The notes: generated by a model not told the origin, from the letters alone. Positions 37,906 through 48,925 are shown, numbered from the stretch's first letter. The stretch is 64,000 nt of DNA from Betaproteobacteria bacterium (GCA_016868195.1 VGHQ01000003.1:1-64000); one strand, 5' to 3'. Made by a program: numbers and translations.

Positions 37906-38550
37906 ATGAATCCTCAAAAACGATTTAAAATTTTTGAGGTGCTTTCTAAAGCTACGCCGCATCCTACGACGGAGCTCATTTATCAGACGCCATTCCAACT
38001 CTTGATCGCAGTTATTTTGTCTGCTCAGGCCACTGATAAATCAGTTAATAAAGCCACTTTGTTACTATTTAATAAGGCGCCTAATGCAAAACAACTCGCT
38101 CAAATGGAATTAAGTGACATTGAGACTTGTATAAAAACGATTGGGCTCTATAAAACAAAGGCTAAAAACATACTTGAAACTGCAGAGATTATACATAGCA
38201 AATATAAAGGCGAGGTACCTCATGATCGATTCTTACTTGAAGCACTGCCTGGTGTTGGAAGAAAAACAGCCAACGTTATTTTAAATACAATTTTTAATGA
38301 GCCAGCGATTGCGGTTGATACGCATATATTTAGAATTTCAAATCGAATAAATATTGCGACAGGTGATAATGTACTTCAAGTAGAAAAAAAATTGATGAAA
38401 GTGACACCAAAAGAATTTTTAAAGGATGCACACCATTTATTGATTCTTCATGGGAGGTATGTCTGCACAGCAAGACTTCCAAAATGTAGCAGTTGTGTGA
38501 TCAATGATTTATGTGAGTATAAGAAAAAATTATTAATTAAAAAGAAGTAA
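37906..38550 (+). CDS. nth: Endonuclease III
   Basis: DNA glycosylase/AP lyase that removes oxidised pyrimidines. The 214 residues have the helix-hairpin-helix with the catalytic lysine (LPGVGRKTANVIL, about 115-127), the catalytic aspartate in VDTHIFRISNRI (about 139), and the C-terminal 4Fe-4S site C-x6-C-x2-C-x5-C (CTARLPKCSSCVINDLC). rnfE followed by nth is the E. coli arrangement too. The 3' end overlaps a small gene on the other strand by 14 bases. Confidence 0.96.
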   Translation: MNPQKRFKIFEVLSKATPHPTTELIYQTPFQLLIAVILSAQATDKSVNKATLLLFNKAPNAKQLAQMELSDIETCIKTIGLYKTKAKNILETAEIIHSKYKGEVPHDRFLLEALPGVGRKTANVILNTIFNEPAIAVDTHIFRISNRINIATGDNVLQVEKKLMKVTPKEFLKDAHHLLILHGRYVCTARLPKCSSCVINDLCEYKKKLLIKKK

Positions 38551-38710
38551 GATTAATCTGTCTTTGAGCCGCTAATTGATTAATCTCTTTTTTTTGATCA
38601 TCGCTTAGTCTGATCCATTCGGAAATCTCATCTTTACTTCTAAAGCAACCGTCACAAAACTGATGCTCTTTATTAATAGTGCAAATGCCAATACAGGGAG
38701 ATTCGATCAA
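38537..38710 (-). CDS. DUF1289 family small cysteine-rich protein (57 residues)
   Basis: A short gene starting at TTG 38710 and ending at the TAA at 38539-38537. The protein shows the DUF1289 pattern: SPCIGICTI near the N-terminus, then FCDGCFRSKDEISEW and LSDDQKKEI. Cysteines 6, 10, 19 and 22 probably bind a metal or iron-sulphur cluster. The function is unknown. It follows secA by 19 bases on the same strand and overlaps the end of nth by 14 bases. No ATG start gives the full domain. Confidence 0.82.
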   Translation of the reverse strand: MIESPCIGICTINKEHQFCDGCFRSKDEISEWIRLSDDQKKEINQLAAQRQINLTSF

Positions 38711-38729
38711 AATAATAAACTCTCTTTAA

Positions 38730-41399
38730 TTAGTCTAAAGTGCCGTGACATTGTTTATATTTTTTATTGCTTCCACAAGGACATGGATCATTTCTACCAA
38801 CTTTAGGAAAAGCATTTTTCGCGTCTTCTTTTTTTCTAGATGATTTTTTAATTTCATCTTTATTTTTTTCATCAATCTCGTTGACTTCAGCCTCATTCTT
38901 TATTTTTACAACCATAGTAATACGAGTAACTTCAGTTTTGACTGTATCTAAAAGATATCCAAATAATTCAAATGCTTCTTTTTTATATTCTTGCTTAGGA
39001 TTTTTTTGCGCATAAGAGCGTAAATGTATGCCTTGTCTTAAATGATCAAGAGATGACAAATGCTCTCTCCAGTGATGATCAATACTTTGTAACATCACTG
39101 TTTTTTCAAAATGCCGAATAGTTTCTTTACCAACTAAAGATTCTTTTTCCTGATATTGCTTATTAGCGATGGTAATGACTCTCTCATAAATCTCTTCTAT
39201 ATCAATTTGAGGTTCTTTATCAACCCATACTTTGATAGAAAGATTTAAACCATAATCAGAAACTAAAATTTTCTCCAAAGATGAAATATCCCACATATCT
39301 TCCATGCTGCCCAGAGGAATATGTCCTTGCATGAGATCACGAAGAACGTCTGCTCTCATCGCAGCGATTGTTTCTGCCGTTTGATCAGAATCAAGCAATT
39401 CATTTCTTTGTTCATAAATTACTTTTCTTTGATCGTTTGCAACATCATCGTATTCAAGCAACTGTTTTCTGATGTCAAAATTACGCCCTTCCACTTTCCT
39501 TTGAGCATTTTCAATAGCTTTTGTTACCCATGAATGCTCAATAGCTTCACCTTCTGGCATCTTAAGCTTTTCCATAATAGCTGAGACGCGATCTGATGCA
39601 AAAATTCTTAATAATGAATCCTCTAGAGACAAATAAAATCGACTAGATCCTGGATCTCCCTGCCTGCCTGCGCGGCCTCTGAGCTGATTATCCACACGTC
39701 TTGATTCGTGTCTTTCAGTGCCAATAATATGAAGCCCACCTGCTTTAACTACCAAACTATTTTGTTCTTTCCATGCGTCTTTAAGCGCTTTAATTTCTTT
39801 TTCTTTTTTACTTTCAGTTAATTTGTCGTTTAATTTAATTTCATGAATATCTGTTTCAATACCTCCGCCCAGCACAATATCTGTTCCCCGGCCTGCCATA
39901 TTAGTTGCGATAGTAATCATGCCTGGACGCCCTGCTTGCGCAATAATATGCGCTTCTTTTTCATGATGTTTTGCATTCAATACTTGATGCTTTAATTTTG
40001 CTTTTGTAAGTAACGCAGAAATAAGCTCCGAATTTTCAATTGACGTAGTACCTACCAAAACTGGCTGTTCTATTTTTTGACACGCTTTAATATCTTCAAT
40101 CACTGCAGCATATCGCTCTTGAGAAGTGCGATACACTTTATCCATCATATCTTTTCTTTGAGTCGTTTTGTGTGGAGGGATAATAATAGTTTCTAATCCG
40201 TAAATTTGACTAAATTCATAAGCTTCAGTATCAGCTGTACCTGTCATCCCAGATAACTTTTGATACATCCTAAAATAATTTTGAAATGTAATAGAAGCTA
40301 GCGTTTGATTTTCCTTTTGTATTTCAACACCTTCTTTAGCCTCAACAGCCTGATGAATGCCTTCTGACCATCTGCGACCCGGCATCATTCTTCCCGTAAA
40401 CTCATCAACAATAATAATGCTGTTATCTCGCACCACATAATGCTGGTCTCTATTAAAGAGGTTCCTTGCTTTCAATGAGGCGTTAATATGATGGACAAGT
40501 GAAATATTAGTTGCATCATATAAGCTTGATTGTTGAGATAATAATCCTGCTTTGATTAATAGCTGCTCTACATTCTCATGGCCACTTTCTGAAAGAACTA
40601 CTTGATGTGCTTTTTCATCTACCCAGTAGTCACCATTTTCTTCTTCAGTTTTTTGTCTTAAAAGCTTGGCTACAACCAAATCAATCTTTGTGTAAAGATC
40701 GATGTTATCTTCAGCTTGCCCTGAAATAATAAGAGGTGTTCTTGCCTCATCAATTAAGATTGAGTCAACTTCATCAACTAAACCGTAATGTAATTTTCTC
40801 TGAACACGCTCTTCTTTAGCGAAGATCATGTTATCTCTTAAATAATCAAAACCAAATTCATTATTAGTGCCGTAAGTGATATCAGCTTGATAAGCTTTTT
40901 TCTTCTCCTCACTTGAAATGCTAGACAAATTAATACCAACTTCTAGGCCTAAGAATCTATATATTTGACCCATCCACTCCGCATCTCGTTTTGCAAGATA
41001 ATCATTGACTGTAATAACGTGAACACCTTTACCTTCAAGGGCATTAAGGTATGTAGGTAATGTAGCAACAAGTGTCTTACCTTCACCTGTCCGCATTTCT
41101 GAAATTTTTCCATCATGAAGGGCCATGCCGCCCATAAGTTGCACATCAAAATGGCGCATTTCTAATACACGACAACTCGCTTCTCTTACGACAGCAAAAG
41201 CCTCAACAAGCAAATCATCAAGTTTTTGTCCTTCACTAATACGTTTTTTAAATTCTGAAGTTTTAGTCTTTAGAGCGGTGTCACTCAGTTTTTTAATTGC
41301 TTCTTCTAACGAATTTATTTGCTGAACTTTTTTACCATACTCTTTAAGGAGTCGATCGTTTCTGCTTCCAAATAAATTCTTAACAATAGTCTTTAACAT
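38730..41399 (-). CDS. secA: Protein translocase ATPase SecA
   Basis: Motor that drives preproteins through SecYEG. The 889 residues begin with [12 protein letters not shown], then Walker A region [14 protein letters not shown] (about 101), [19 protein letters not shown] (about 208), the preprotein crosslinking domain, NMAGRGTDI and [11 protein letters not shown] in the second ATPase domain, and the C-terminal zinc motif [14 protein letters not shown] that binds SecB. Length is normal. The upstream neighbour on the same strand is an M23 peptidase (36-base gap), and a DUF1289 gene follows. Confidence 0.98.
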   Translation of the reverse strand: MLKTIVKNLFGSRNDRLLKEYGKKVQQINSLEEAIKKLSDTALKTKTSEFKKRISEGQKLDDLLVEAFAVVREASCRVLEMRHFDVQLMGGMALHDGKISEMRTGEGKTLVATLPTYLNALEGKGVHVITVNDYLAKRDAEWMGQIYRFLGLEVGINLSSISSEEKKKAYQADITYGTNNEFGFDYLRDNMIFAKEERVQRKLHYGLVDEVDSILIDEARTPLIISGQAEDNIDLYTKIDLVVAKLLRQKTEEENGDYWVDEKAHQVVLSESGHENVEQLLIKAGLLSQQSSLYDATNISLVHHINASLKARNLFNRDQHYVVRDNSIIIVDEFTGRMMPGRRWSEGIHQAVEAKEGVEIQKENQTLASITFQNYFRMYQKLSGMTGTADTEAYEFSQIYGLETIIIPPHKTTQRKDMMDKVYRTSQERYAAVIEDIKACQKIEQPVLVGTTSIENSELISALLTKAKLKHQVLNAKHHEKEAHIIAQAGRPGMITIATNMAGRGTDIVLGGGIETDIHEIKLNDKLTESKKEKEIKALKDAWKEQNSLVVKAGGLHIIGTERHESRRVDNQLRGRAGRQGDPGSSRFYLSLEDSLLRIFASDRVSAIMEKLKMPEGEAIEHSWVTKAIENAQRKVEGRNFDIRKQLLEYDDVANDQRKVIYEQRNELLDSDQTAETIAAMRADVLRDLMQGHIPLGSMEDMWDISSLEKILVSDYGLNLSIKVWVDKEPQIDIEEIYERVITIANKQYQEKESLVGKETIRHFEKTVMLQSIDHHWREHLSSLDHLRQGIHLRSYAQKNPKQEYKKEAFELFGYLLDTVKTEVTRITMVVKIKNEAEVNEIDEKNKDEIKKSSRKKEDAKNAFPKVGRNDPCPCGSNKKYKQCHGTLD

Positions 41400-41435
41400 A
41401 ATATGAATATTCTTAATCGAGATAGTTTGAAATAA

Positions 41436-42326
41436 TTAATATTGAAGATACTTGCGAGGATCTAAAGACTCACCATTCATTCTAATTTCATAATGAAGAT
41501 GTGGCCCTGTCGATCTTCCAGTATTGCCTACTAGCGCAATAACTTGATTCTTTTTAATACGCTCACCTTCTTTCACTAATAATTTAGATGCATGTGCATA
41601 TCGTGTTTCAAGTCCAGACCCATGAGAAATACGAACCATATTGCCATATTCAGGCGTTACCTCTGCTGATATTACAATACCCGCTGCAGTTGCCTTAATA
41701 GGTTGGCCAACATCTGCGCTAAAGTCTAATCCTTCATGAAACGCCCTTACACCTAAAAAAGGATCCACCCTCCAGCCATAACTTGATGAATTGAAAGGCA
41801 CATTGACAGGGGAGGCATTAGGTAAAGTGTCTTTAAAAACACTTTGTTTTAGATAAAAAGCTTCTAAATTATTGTAGTACTCTTCGTGTTTTTCAATATC
41901 AAGTGTTAGCTTATCAATAAATGATTGAAGTTCAGTCTCAGAAAAATTCTTTTCAGGGACGAGGGGTCCGCCCTGGCCAGATGATTTTATTGGAGCCGGC
42001 TTAGGCATTTTTTCATTTGTTTTTAATTTCTCTTTAGTAAAATCTTGAAGTCTCTGAGCTTGATTATCTATACGTATTAAACGCGCTTGAAGTTCGCCAA
42101 TTTGGGTTGCATAAACATCTAAATTTTTCTGAAAACTCCCTAAATTAAGATCAAGTTTAAGGTTGATTAATGATTTCTTTACTTCAATACCGCCGTTATA
42201 TTTCGAATCAAGCCAGTTAATACCTTGAATAAGCGCAATAAAAAGCAAAAAGATTATGGTAACAAAAGTTACTACATGGATACTTTTTGGCTTTGATGTA
42301 CTATTTGTAACAAAGATAATTCGCAT
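41436..42326 (-). CDS. M23 family (LytM-type) metallopeptidase, membrane anchored
   Basis: A 296-residue protein with one N-terminal membrane helix (about 16-36), a coiled-coil-like helical stretch (about 60-110), a proline/glycine-rich linker, and a C-terminal peptidase M23 domain. Zinc ligands are the histidine and aspartate in FHEGLDFS (H197, D201) and the histidine of the GPHLHYE motif near residue 279. All ligands are present, so it is probably an active murein endopeptidase rather than an activator, though that is inference. Position between dciA and secA is typical of betaproteobacteria. Confidence 0.9.
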   Translation of the reverse strand: MRIIFVTNSTSKPKSIHVVTFVTIIFLLFIALIQGINWLDSKYNGGIEVKKSLINLKLDLNLGSFQKNLDVYATQIGELQARLIRIDNQAQRLQDFTKEKLKTNEKMPKPAPIKSSGQGGPLVPEKNFSETELQSFIDKLTLDIEKHEEYYNNLEAFYLKQSVFKDTLPNASPVNVPFNSSSYGWRVDPFLGVRAFHEGLDFSADVGQPIKATAAGIVISAEVTPEYGNMVRISHGSGLETRYAHASKLLVKEGERIKKNQVIALVGNTGRSTGPHLHYEIRMNGESLDPRKYLQY

Positions 42327-42367
42327 TGAAGTCTAAATTTAGCTTAAATAATAGATAATTATAACTT

Positions 42368-42811
42368 ATGAAGCCCGTGAACAAGCTTTTGGAAAGTGAA
42401 GTATTTTCCTTAATTAGAGAGAAAAATCGCTCTATTTCTAGCTATCAAAAGCTATGGTCTATCAAGGCCCCAACCAAACTAGTCCCTTTAACTCATATCG
42501 GTGGGATTCGAGACGATATTTTGACCGTCTATGTTGAAAATAGTGGCATTGCCAGCAAATTAAAGTTTATTGAATCTTCACTTCTGAAGGAATTAAATAA
42601 GAGTATTCAAAAAGAAATACCTTATGCAAATCCAATTAAATCTTTAAAAATAAAATTGGTGGTTAAAAATTCTAAAGTGATGCCGCCCCGATCTAAAAGC
42701 TTTCCTGCTCAAGCTAAATCAGCTTTCGAAAATCTTCTCAGCAGTCTAGAGGATTCACCTCTAAGACATCGTCTCATTAAACTCATTAAACATCATGCAA
42801 ATTTTGACTGA
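42368..42811 (+). CDS. dciA: DciA-family DnaB helicase-associated protein (DUF721)
   Basis: A 147-residue DUF721 protein. DciA replaces DnaC as the replicative helicase loader/operator in most bacteria. The conserved core is YQKLWSIKAPTKLVPLTHIGGIRDDILTVYVEN (in two parts, about residues 25-57), a KH-like fold with the tryptophan. The N-terminal ends and the C-terminal helices are poorly conserved, as usual. It is divergent from the M23 gene and overlaps the start of the transporter gene by 17 bases. Confidence 0.8.
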   Translation: MKPVNKLLESEVFSLIREKNRSISSYQKLWSIKAPTKLVPLTHIGGIRDDILTVYVENSGIASKLKFIESSLLKELNKSIQKEIPYANPIKSLKIKLVVKNSKVMPPRSKSFPAQAKSAFENLLSSLEDSPLRHRLIKLIKHHANFD

Positions 42812-43598
42812 AGCAGTCATACTCTTACTCGCTGGAAGCTTTGTTGGCGCTCTATCTGGGCTTCTCGGGATTGGCGGCGGCCTTATGATTGTGCCTCTTC
42901 TAACTTATCTCTTAATTCATTTTCATCAAGTTGCCTTTGATCAAGCAATGCTTATGGCTATTGGAACTTCTCTTGCTGCAATTATTTTTATAGGGGGAGT
43001 ATCGAGTTTTTTTCATACAAAACGGAACAATATGAGCTGGTCAACGGCAACACATTACATCCCAGGTGTTTTTTTGGGTGCTTTGGCTACGGCTTTTATC
43101 ATCCCTCATTTAAATATTACATTTATTAAGCACGCTTTTATTGTCTACACTTTTATTGCCGCCTATGAAATATTCAAGTCACCTAAAATCAAAAGTGCAG
43201 TTCAACTGCCTTCCTTTATTTTTGCTAATCTTTATGGATTCACTATAAGCTCTATCTCCACCATTATTGGCATTGGAGGAGGCACTATGTTTGTGCCTTA
43301 TTTTATTTATCACAAAGTTAATCCTAGGCTTGCTATCGGACTCTCGAGCTCGCTAGGCGTATTTATTGGACTGGGCGCTTCATTTGGATTTATAAAAAAT
43401 GGCTTATATGTTAGCCAACTACCTCAATTCAGTATCGGCTACATCTATTTACCCGGTCTTATATTTATAGTGGCTTCAAGTCTTATTTTTGTGCGGCTAG
43501 CAACAAAATGGATACATCAAATTTCTATTTCATCATTAAAAAAAATATTCGCCTGCCTATTAATTTTAATAGGCTTGTCAATGCTTTTCGCAGGCTAA
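42795..43598 (+). CDS. TSUP family transporter (TauE/SafE)
   Basis: A 267-residue membrane protein with about eight helices and the two repeated family motifs GLLGIGGGLMIVPLLTYLL (about 23-41) and IIGIGGGTMFVPYFIYH (about 155-171). The family exports sulphite, sulphoacetate or other organic acids; substrate unknown here. It overlaps the end of dciA by 17 bases, so translation may be coupled, but no functional link is obvious. Confidence 0.88.
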   Translation: MQILTEAVILLLAGSFVGALSGLLGIGGGLMIVPLLTYLLIHFHQVAFDQAMLMAIGTSLAAIIFIGGVSSFFHTKRNNMSWSTATHYIPGVFLGALATAFIIPHLNITFIKHAFIVYTFIAAYEIFKSPKIKSAVQLPSFIFANLYGFTISSISTIIGIGGGTMFVPYFIYHKVNPRLAIGLSSSLGVFIGLGASFGFIKNGLYVSQLPQFSIGYIYLPGLIFIVASSLIFVRLATKWIHQISISSLKKIFACLLILIGLSMLFAG

Positions 43599-43700
43599 TC
43601 TGTAATTAAAATTTTAAGTTTAGTAGTGACAAAGCTATTGAATGTGATAATTTAACATATAGGTTTTTCATTTTAAGATTTCCAAAATTTAGGAGTATGT

Positions 43701-45725
43701 ATGTCAGAACTTAACCTTATTATTGGCGCAGCACTTTTAGCAATTATTTATGGTGCAGTTATGAGCGCATGGATATTTAAATTGCCCGCTGGCAACTCAA
43801 AAATGCAGGCAATCGCCCTCGCTATTCAAGAGGGCGCCAAAGCTTATCTTGCAAGACAATATAAAGCGATATCAATTGTAGGTGTTGTTTTAACAATTCT
43901 GATTGGTATTTTTATTTCCAAAGATACAGCATTAGGCTTTGTCATTGGCGCACTTCTTTCTGGCGCTTGCGGATTCATTGGTATGAATGTTTCTGTTAAA
44001 TCAAATGTGAGAACAGCACAAGCTGCCACAAAAGGCATTGTGCCAGCCCTTGATGTCGCCTTTAAAGGTGGCGCTATTACGGGATTATTAGTGGTCGGAC
44101 TTGGTCTTCTTGGTGTTACAGGTTTTTATATGTACTTAGGTGGCGCTGAAGCAACTAATTTAAATCCTCTTATTGGACTCGCTTTTGGTTCTTCACTCAT
44201 CTCAATTTTTGCGCGTTTAGGCGGCGGTATCTTTACTAAAGGTGCAGACGTAGGCGCTGACTTAGTTGGTAAAGTTGAAGCAGGTATTCCGGAAGATGAT
44301 CCAAGAAATCCAGCTGTAATTGCAGATAACGTCGGTGATAATGTAGGTGACTGTGCAGGTATGGCAGCAGATTTATTCGAAACTTATGCGGTAACCTTAA
44401 TTGCAACCATGGTCCTTGGTGGTCTTATGATCACTAATAATGGTGCAAGTGGAATTATGTACCCTCTTCTTTTAGGTGCAGCTTCTATCGTGACATCGAT
44501 TGTAGGATGTTTTTTTGTAAGAGCGACGCCTAAAATGAAAAATGTTATGCCGGCTTTATATAAAGGTCTTATCGTAGCCGGTGTGCTTTCACTTGTAGCT
44601 TTCTACTATGTCACAAACTTTGTTTTCCCTGAGGGTGTTTCTATTCAGAATGTAAATGTATCTTCAATGGCTTTATTCCAAGCATGTATCGTAGGCTTGG
44701 TATTAACAGCAGCTTTGGTATGGATTACAGAGTACTACACAGGCACCGATTACGAACCTGTGAGACATGTAGCGCGTGCTTCGAAAACAGGTCACGCCAC
44801 AAATATTATTGCGGGGATTGGTATCTCAATGAAATCTACCGCGCTTCCTGTTATCTCTGTTTGTATTGCAATCTTTGTATCCCATCATCTCGCAGGTCTC
44901 TACGGTGTCGCCGTTGCAGCAACATCAATGCTAAGTATGGCCGGTATTGTTGTAGCATTAGACGCATACGGTCCAATTACCGATAATGCAGGTGGCATTG
45001 CAGAGATGGCTGGATTACCTAAAAGTGTTCGTGATGTAACAGATCCATTAGATGCTGTTGGTAACACTACTAAAGCAGTGACTAAAGGTTATGCGATTGG
45101 ATCAGCTGGTCTTGCAGCCCTTGTTCTTTTTGCAGACTACACACACAAATTAGAATCTGTAGGTATTGCAACCACATTTGATTTGAGTGATCCATTTGTG
45201 ATTATTGGATTAATTATTGGTGGTCTTATTCCTTACCTTTTTGCTGCGATGGCAATGGAAGCAGTTGGAAGAGCTGCGGGTGCGGTTGTAGAAGAAGTAA
45301 GACGACAATTCAAAACTATTAAAGGCATCATGACCGGAAAAGGAAAGCCTAACTACGCTAGAGCTGTAGATATGTTAACCACAGCTGCTATTAAAGAAAT
45401 GATTGTTCCTTCATTACTTCCTGTAGCTGTTCCTATCGGTGTAGGATTGTCTTTAGGGCCTAAAGCTTTAGGTGGTCTTCTTATGGGTACCATTGTGACA
45501 GGATTATTTGTAGCAATCTCAATGTGTACGGGGGGAGGTGCTTGGGACAATGCGAAAAAATATATTGAAGATGGCAATCACGGTGGTAAAGGTTCAGAAG
45601 CTCATAAAGCAGCTGTAACCGGTGATACCGTAGGTGATCCTTATAAAGATACTGCAGGCCCTGCGATTAACCCACTCATAAAAATTATTAACATTGTGGC
45701 TCTTCTCATCGTGCCGCTTCTTTAA
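43701..45725 (+). CDS. hppA: Membrane-bound proton-translocating pyrophosphatase
   Basis: Integral membrane pyrophosphatase that couples hydrolysis of pyrophosphate to ion pumping. The 674 residues have about sixteen helices and the acidic catalytic blocks [20 protein letters not shown] (about 172), [20 protein letters not shown] (about 200) and the C-terminal [20 protein letters not shown]. In [10 protein letters not shown], lysine 458 and threonine 461 are the residues typical of K+-independent proton pumps (alanine and glycine mark the K+-dependent type). AGGAG precedes the ATG. It is followed by a strong terminator. Confidence 0.97.
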   Translation: MSELNLIIGAALLAIIYGAVMSAWIFKLPAGNSKMQAIALAIQEGAKAYLARQYKAISIVGVVLTILIGIFISKDTALGFVIGALLSGACGFIGMNVSVKSNVRTAQAATKGIVPALDVAFKGGAITGLLVVGLGLLGVTGFYMYLGGAEATNLNPLIGLAFGSSLISIFARLGGGIFTKGADVGADLVGKVEAGIPEDDPRNPAVIADNVGDNVGDCAGMAADLFETYAVTLIATMVLGGLMITNNGASGIMYPLLLGAASIVTSIVGCFFVRATPKMKNVMPALYKGLIVAGVLSLVAFYYVTNFVFPEGVSIQNVNVSSMALFQACIVGLVLTAALVWITEYYTGTDYEPVRHVARASKTGHATNIIAGIGISMKSTALPVISVCIAIFVSHHLAGLYGVAVAATSMLSMAGIVVALDAYGPITDNAGGIAEMAGLPKSVRDVTDPLDAVGNTTKAVTKGYAIGSAGLAALVLFADYTHKLESVGIATTFDLSDPFVIIGLIIGGLIPYLFAAMAMEAVGRAAGAVVEEVRRQFKTIKGIMTGKGKPNYARAVDMLTTAAIKEMIVPSLLPVAVPIGVGLSLGPKALGGLLMGTIVTGLFVAISMCTGGGAWDNAKKYIEDGNHGGKGSEAHKAAVTGDTVGDPYKDTAGPAINPLIKIINIVALLIVPLL

Positions 45726-45734
45726 TTTTGATGC

Positions 45735-45763
45735 AAAAAAGGCGCCTTATAGGCGCCTTTTTT
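45735..45763. terminator. Bidirectional rho-independent terminator between hppA and purC
   Basis: Perfect arms: A6-GGCGCCT (45735-45747) and AGGCGCC-T6 (45751-45763) with the 3-base loop TAT. It lies between converging genes, 9 bases after the hppA stop and 2 bases from the purC stop, so it ends both transcripts. Confidence 0.94.
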
Positions 45764-45765
45764 AT

Positions 45766-46668
45766 TTAATTATTTTTTATATCGTGACCTGTAAGCTTTT
45801 GAAAAACCTCTAAATATTTTTGACTTGTTTTTGTAATCACATCCAATGGTAAAGAGGGGGGCGGGGGTGTTTTATTCCATCCACTGCTTTCTAACCAATC
45901 TCTAATAAATTGCTTATCAAAGCTCGGCTGAGCGCTACCTTCGCGATATTGATCCAAAGGCCAAAAACGAGAAGAGTCCGGCGTTAATATTTCATCAATC
46001 AGCACTAAATTATTATTGTCATCTAAACCGAATTCGAATTTAGTATCTGCAATAATAATACCTTTTGTAAGTGCGAATGCAGAAGCTTCCTGATATAACT
46101 TAATACTAATTTCTTTAATACGTGATGCAATTTCTTTGCCAACGCGAATCTCACATTCTTCATATGAAATGTTTTCATCGTGTTGCCCAACTGCTTCTTT
46201 ACTGGAAGGAGTAAAAATAGGGTCATGTAACTTTGTAGATTCTTTTAAACTTTGTGGAAGTTTTATGCCGCATACAGCTTGAGTTTTTTGATAATCTTTC
46301 CAGCCACTGCCTGACAAATAACCTCGCACAATAGCTTCGATAGGAAGCGCTCTTAATTTGCGTGCCACAATAGCGCGATTTTTGACCTGGGCTACTTCGT
46401 TTTCAGACACGACAGTTTCAGGCGCAATGTTTGATAAATGATTTGCAACCACATAAGAAAGTTTTTGAAACCAGAAATCAGCCATTTGTGTAAGAACAAA
46501 TCCTTTATAGGGAATAGGCTCATTCATCACGACATCAAATGCTGATAATCGGTCTGTCGTTACGATCAACAGATGTTTTTCATCAAACCCATATATATCC
46601 CTCACTTTACCTTTATGCAGTAAAGGGAGGCTTTTGATAGATGTTTCTGTTAACTGCGTGTGAGTCAA
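45766..46668 (-). CDS. purC: Phosphoribosylaminoimidazole-succinocarboxamide synthase
   Basis: SAICAR synthase of purine synthesis. The 300 residues are of the longer, yeast-like type. Motifs: LLHKGKVRDIYGFDEKHLL (about 16-34), ATP-binding region; VARKLRALPIEAIVRGYLSGSGW (in two overlapping blocks near 105-125) ; DTKFEFGLDDNNNLVLIDE (about 208-226); LTPDSSRFW. It directly abuts pgk (no base between pgk stop and the purC start), the last gene of the tkt-gap-pgk-purC group. Confidence 0.96.
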   Translation of the reverse strand: MTHTQLTETSIKSLPLLHKGKVRDIYGFDEKHLLIVTTDRLSAFDVVMNEPIPYKGFVLTQMADFWFQKLSYVVANHLSNIAPETVVSENEVAQVKNRAIVARKLRALPIEAIVRGYLSGSGWKDYQKTQAVCGIKLPQSLKESTKLHDPIFTPSSKEAVGQHDENISYEECEIRVGKEIASRIKEISIKLYQEASAFALTKGIIIADTKFEFGLDDNNNLVLIDEILTPDSSRFWPLDQYREGSAQPSFDKQFIRDWLESSGWNKTPPPPSLPLDVITKTSQKYLEVFQKLTGHDIKNN

Positions 46669-47844
46669 TTAAAATCTTCTTTCTAAAATTTCAATTGCAG
46701 GCAGTTTTTTTCCTTCTGCAAACCCTAAAAATGCTCCGCCTGCAGTTGAAATATATGAGATATCTTTTGCAACATTAAATTTTTCTATCGCAGCAATCGT
46801 ATCACCGCCCCCTGCAAGAGAAAATGCTTCAGAATTTGCAATCGCATGCGTCATCGTCTCAGTGCCCTTTGCAAATTGATCAAATTCAAATACCCCTACA
46901 GGGCCATTCCATATAATGGTTTTAGCGCTATGAATACATTTTACGATTTCATTTACTGAATTTTCACCTAGATCAAATATCATGTCATCTTTATCAACAT
47001 CATTAATATTTTTTGTAATAGCCGCTTCATTGATGTCAAACTTTTTACCACAAACAACATCTGAGATAACTGGCAACGAAGCACCACGTTTTTCTAGTTT
47101 ATCAATTATTTTTCTAGCTGCAGGTACAAGATCCGCTTCAAACATGGAGCTACCGATTTCAAACCCCATAGCTTTGATAAAAGTATTTGCAATACCGCCA
47201 CCCACAATAAGCTGATCTACTTTGTCAGACAAGGTATCTAATATACTTAATTTTGAAAAGACTTTACTTCCGCCTACAATGGCAATCATAGGTCTAGAAG
47301 GCTCTAATAATGCCTTTTCAAGCGCTTCGAGTTCAGCGACAAATAAAATGCCTGCACACGCAATCTCTGCATATTGTGCAATACCGTATGTAGAAGCTTC
47401 TTTACGATGAGCTGTCCCAAATGCATCCATAACAAAAATATCGGTCAGTGAGGCATATTTTTTTGCTAATACCTCATCATTTTTTTTCTCGCCCAAATTA
47501 AATCTACAATTTTCTAAGACCGTTAATTGGCCAGGCGAAATATCAAAAGAAGAATTAACCCAATCCGAAACAAGATGGACTGGATACTTAAGATGGCTTT
47601 CTATGAAATCAACTACCAGCTTTAGTGAATCGTCACTGCTATATTTCCCCTCTTCAGGTCTGCCTAAGTGAGATGTGACCATCACACTAGCGCCTTTTTG
47701 AAGAGCAAATTCGATAGTAGGAATGGAGGCTAGAATTCTTTTAGGTGAAGTAATTTTTCCATTCTGGATGGGGACATTAAGATCTGAGCGAATAAAAACT
47801 CTTTTACCTCTAAGATCTAAATCAACAAGTCTTTTAATTTTCAT
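46669..47844 (-). CDS. pgk: Phosphoglycerate kinase
   Basis: Interconverts 1,3-bisphosphoglycerate and 3-phosphoglycerate, making ATP in glycolysis. The 391 residues have RVFIRSDLNVPIQNGKI (about 15-31), TSHLGRPEEGKYS (about 57-69), the nucleotide site GGSKVFSKL (about 190) and the C-terminal SLAGGGDTIAAIEKF. It follows gap by 11 bases and abuts purC. Confidence 0.97.
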   Translation of the reverse strand: MKIKRLVDLDLRGKRVFIRSDLNVPIQNGKITSPKRILASIPTIEFALQKGASVMVTSHLGRPEEGKYSSDDSLKLVVDFIESHLKYPVHLVSDWVNSSFDISPGQLTVLENCRFNLGEKKNDEVLAKKYASLTDIFVMDAFGTAHRKEASTYGIAQYAEIACAGILFVAELEALEKALLEPSRPMIAIVGGSKVFSKLSILDTLSDKVDQLIVGGGIANTFIKAMGFEIGSSMFEADLVPAARKIIDKLEKRGASLPVISDVVCGKKFDINEAAITKNINDVDKDDMIFDLGENSVNEIVKCIHSAKTIIWNGPVGVFEFDQFAKGTETMTHAIANSEAFSLAGGGDTIAAIEKFNVAKDISYISTAGGAFLGFAEGKKLPAIEILERRF

Positions 47845-47855
47845 TAAAGAACTAT

Positions 47856-48875
47856 TTATTTGGCTGACATCATAGCAATAGCTGTATCAATCATACGACA
47901 GCTAAAGCCCCATTCATTGTCATACCAACCAAAAACTTTCACAAGTAACCCATCTTCACTTACTCTAGTTAAGTTGGCATCAAAGTATGAGGAAGCTTCG
48001 GTGTGATTGAAATCAACTGACACCAATGGTTCTTCGTTGTAAATTAATATGCCTTTTAAACTTCCTTGATCAGCCGCCTCTTTTATAATGCGATTCACTT
48101 CATCTTTCGATGTCGCTTTTTTTGGTGTAAAAGTCAGCTCAACCAATGAAACATTTAATGTTGGAACACGAATAGCGATCCCATCTATTTTGCCCTTCAA
48201 TTCAGGTATAACTAAACCCACAGCATTTGCTGCACCTGTTTTTGTTGGAATCATCGAAGTCGTTGCAGAGCGGGCTCTTCTTGGATCTTTATGTTGATTG
48301 TCATTTAAGTATTGGTCTTTTGTATATGAATGAATTGTTGTCATAAGGCCTGTAACAATTCCTAATTTATCATGCAAGGGCTTGACCATTGGAGCCAATC
48401 CATTAGTCGTGCATGAAGTATTTGAAACGACTATATCAGTTGCTTTTAAAACTTGATGATTGACGCCAAACACGATAGTTGCATCTACATCTTTATCACC
48501 AGGTGCAGAAATCAGTACTTTTTTAGCACCTTGATTCACATGCACGATTGATTTTTCTTTGCTCGTAAAAGCGCCGGTACATTCCATGACAACATCTATA
48601 TTTAATTTATCCCAAGGCAATTCTTCTGGGTTTCTTGTGGTGAAAAATTTAATCACATCTCCATTAATAATCATTTCATGATCGTTTGTTTTGATGTCGG
48701 CATTAAATTTGCCATGCGCACTATCATATTTTAATAAATGGGCATTAGAAGCTGGATCGCCACAACTTGAATTAATAGCAACTACTTTAATATCTTTACG
48801 ATTTAATTCATAAATCGCTCTTAATATTAAACGGCCTATTCTTCCAAACCCTGTGATTGCTATATTGATTGCCAT
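47856..48875 (-). CDS. gap: Glyceraldehyde-3-phosphate dehydrogenase
   Basis: NAD-dependent oxidation and phosphorylation of glyceraldehyde 3-phosphate. The 339 residues begin with the Rossmann motif [13 protein letters not shown] (about 6-18), carry the catalytic cysteine in [12 protein letters not shown] (about 152-163), and the [13 protein letters not shown]-terminal block. It is preceded by a hairpin-T6 structure after tkt and by AAGGA near the ATG, so gap-pgk-purC may have partly separate expression from tkt. Confidence 0.97.
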   Translation of the reverse strand: MAINIAITGFGRIGRLILRAIYELNRKDIKVVAINSSCGDPASNAHLLKYDSAHGKFNADIKTNDHEMIINGDVIKFFTTRNPEELPWDKLNIDVVMECTGAFTSKEKSIVHVNQGAKKVLISAPGDKDVDATIVFGVNHQVLKATDIVVSNTSCTTNGLAPMVKPLHDKLGIVTGLMTTIHSYTKDQYLNDNQHKDPRRARSATTSMIPTKTGAANAVGLVIPELKGKIDGIAIRVPTLNVSLVELTFTPKKATSKDEVNRIIKEAADQGSLKGILIYNEEPLVSVDFNHTEASSYFDANLTRVSEDGLLVKVFGWYDNEWGFSCRMIDTAIAMMSAK

Positions 48876-48889
48876 AAAATTTCCTTAGT

Positions 48890-48925
48890 AAAAAATAAGG
48901 CATCTCAAATTTGAGATGCCTTATT
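48890..48925 (-). terminator. Intercistronic hairpin with T-run between tkt and gap
   Basis: A perfect 32-base inverted repeat at 48894-48925, with 16-base arms ATAAGGCATCTC plus AAT at the centre, followed on the minus strand by T6. It sits after the tkt stop and before the gap ribosome site, so it can work as a partial terminator or attenuator that lowers gap-pgk expression relative to tkt, or as the end of the tkt transcript with a separate gap promoter. Confidence 0.85.
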
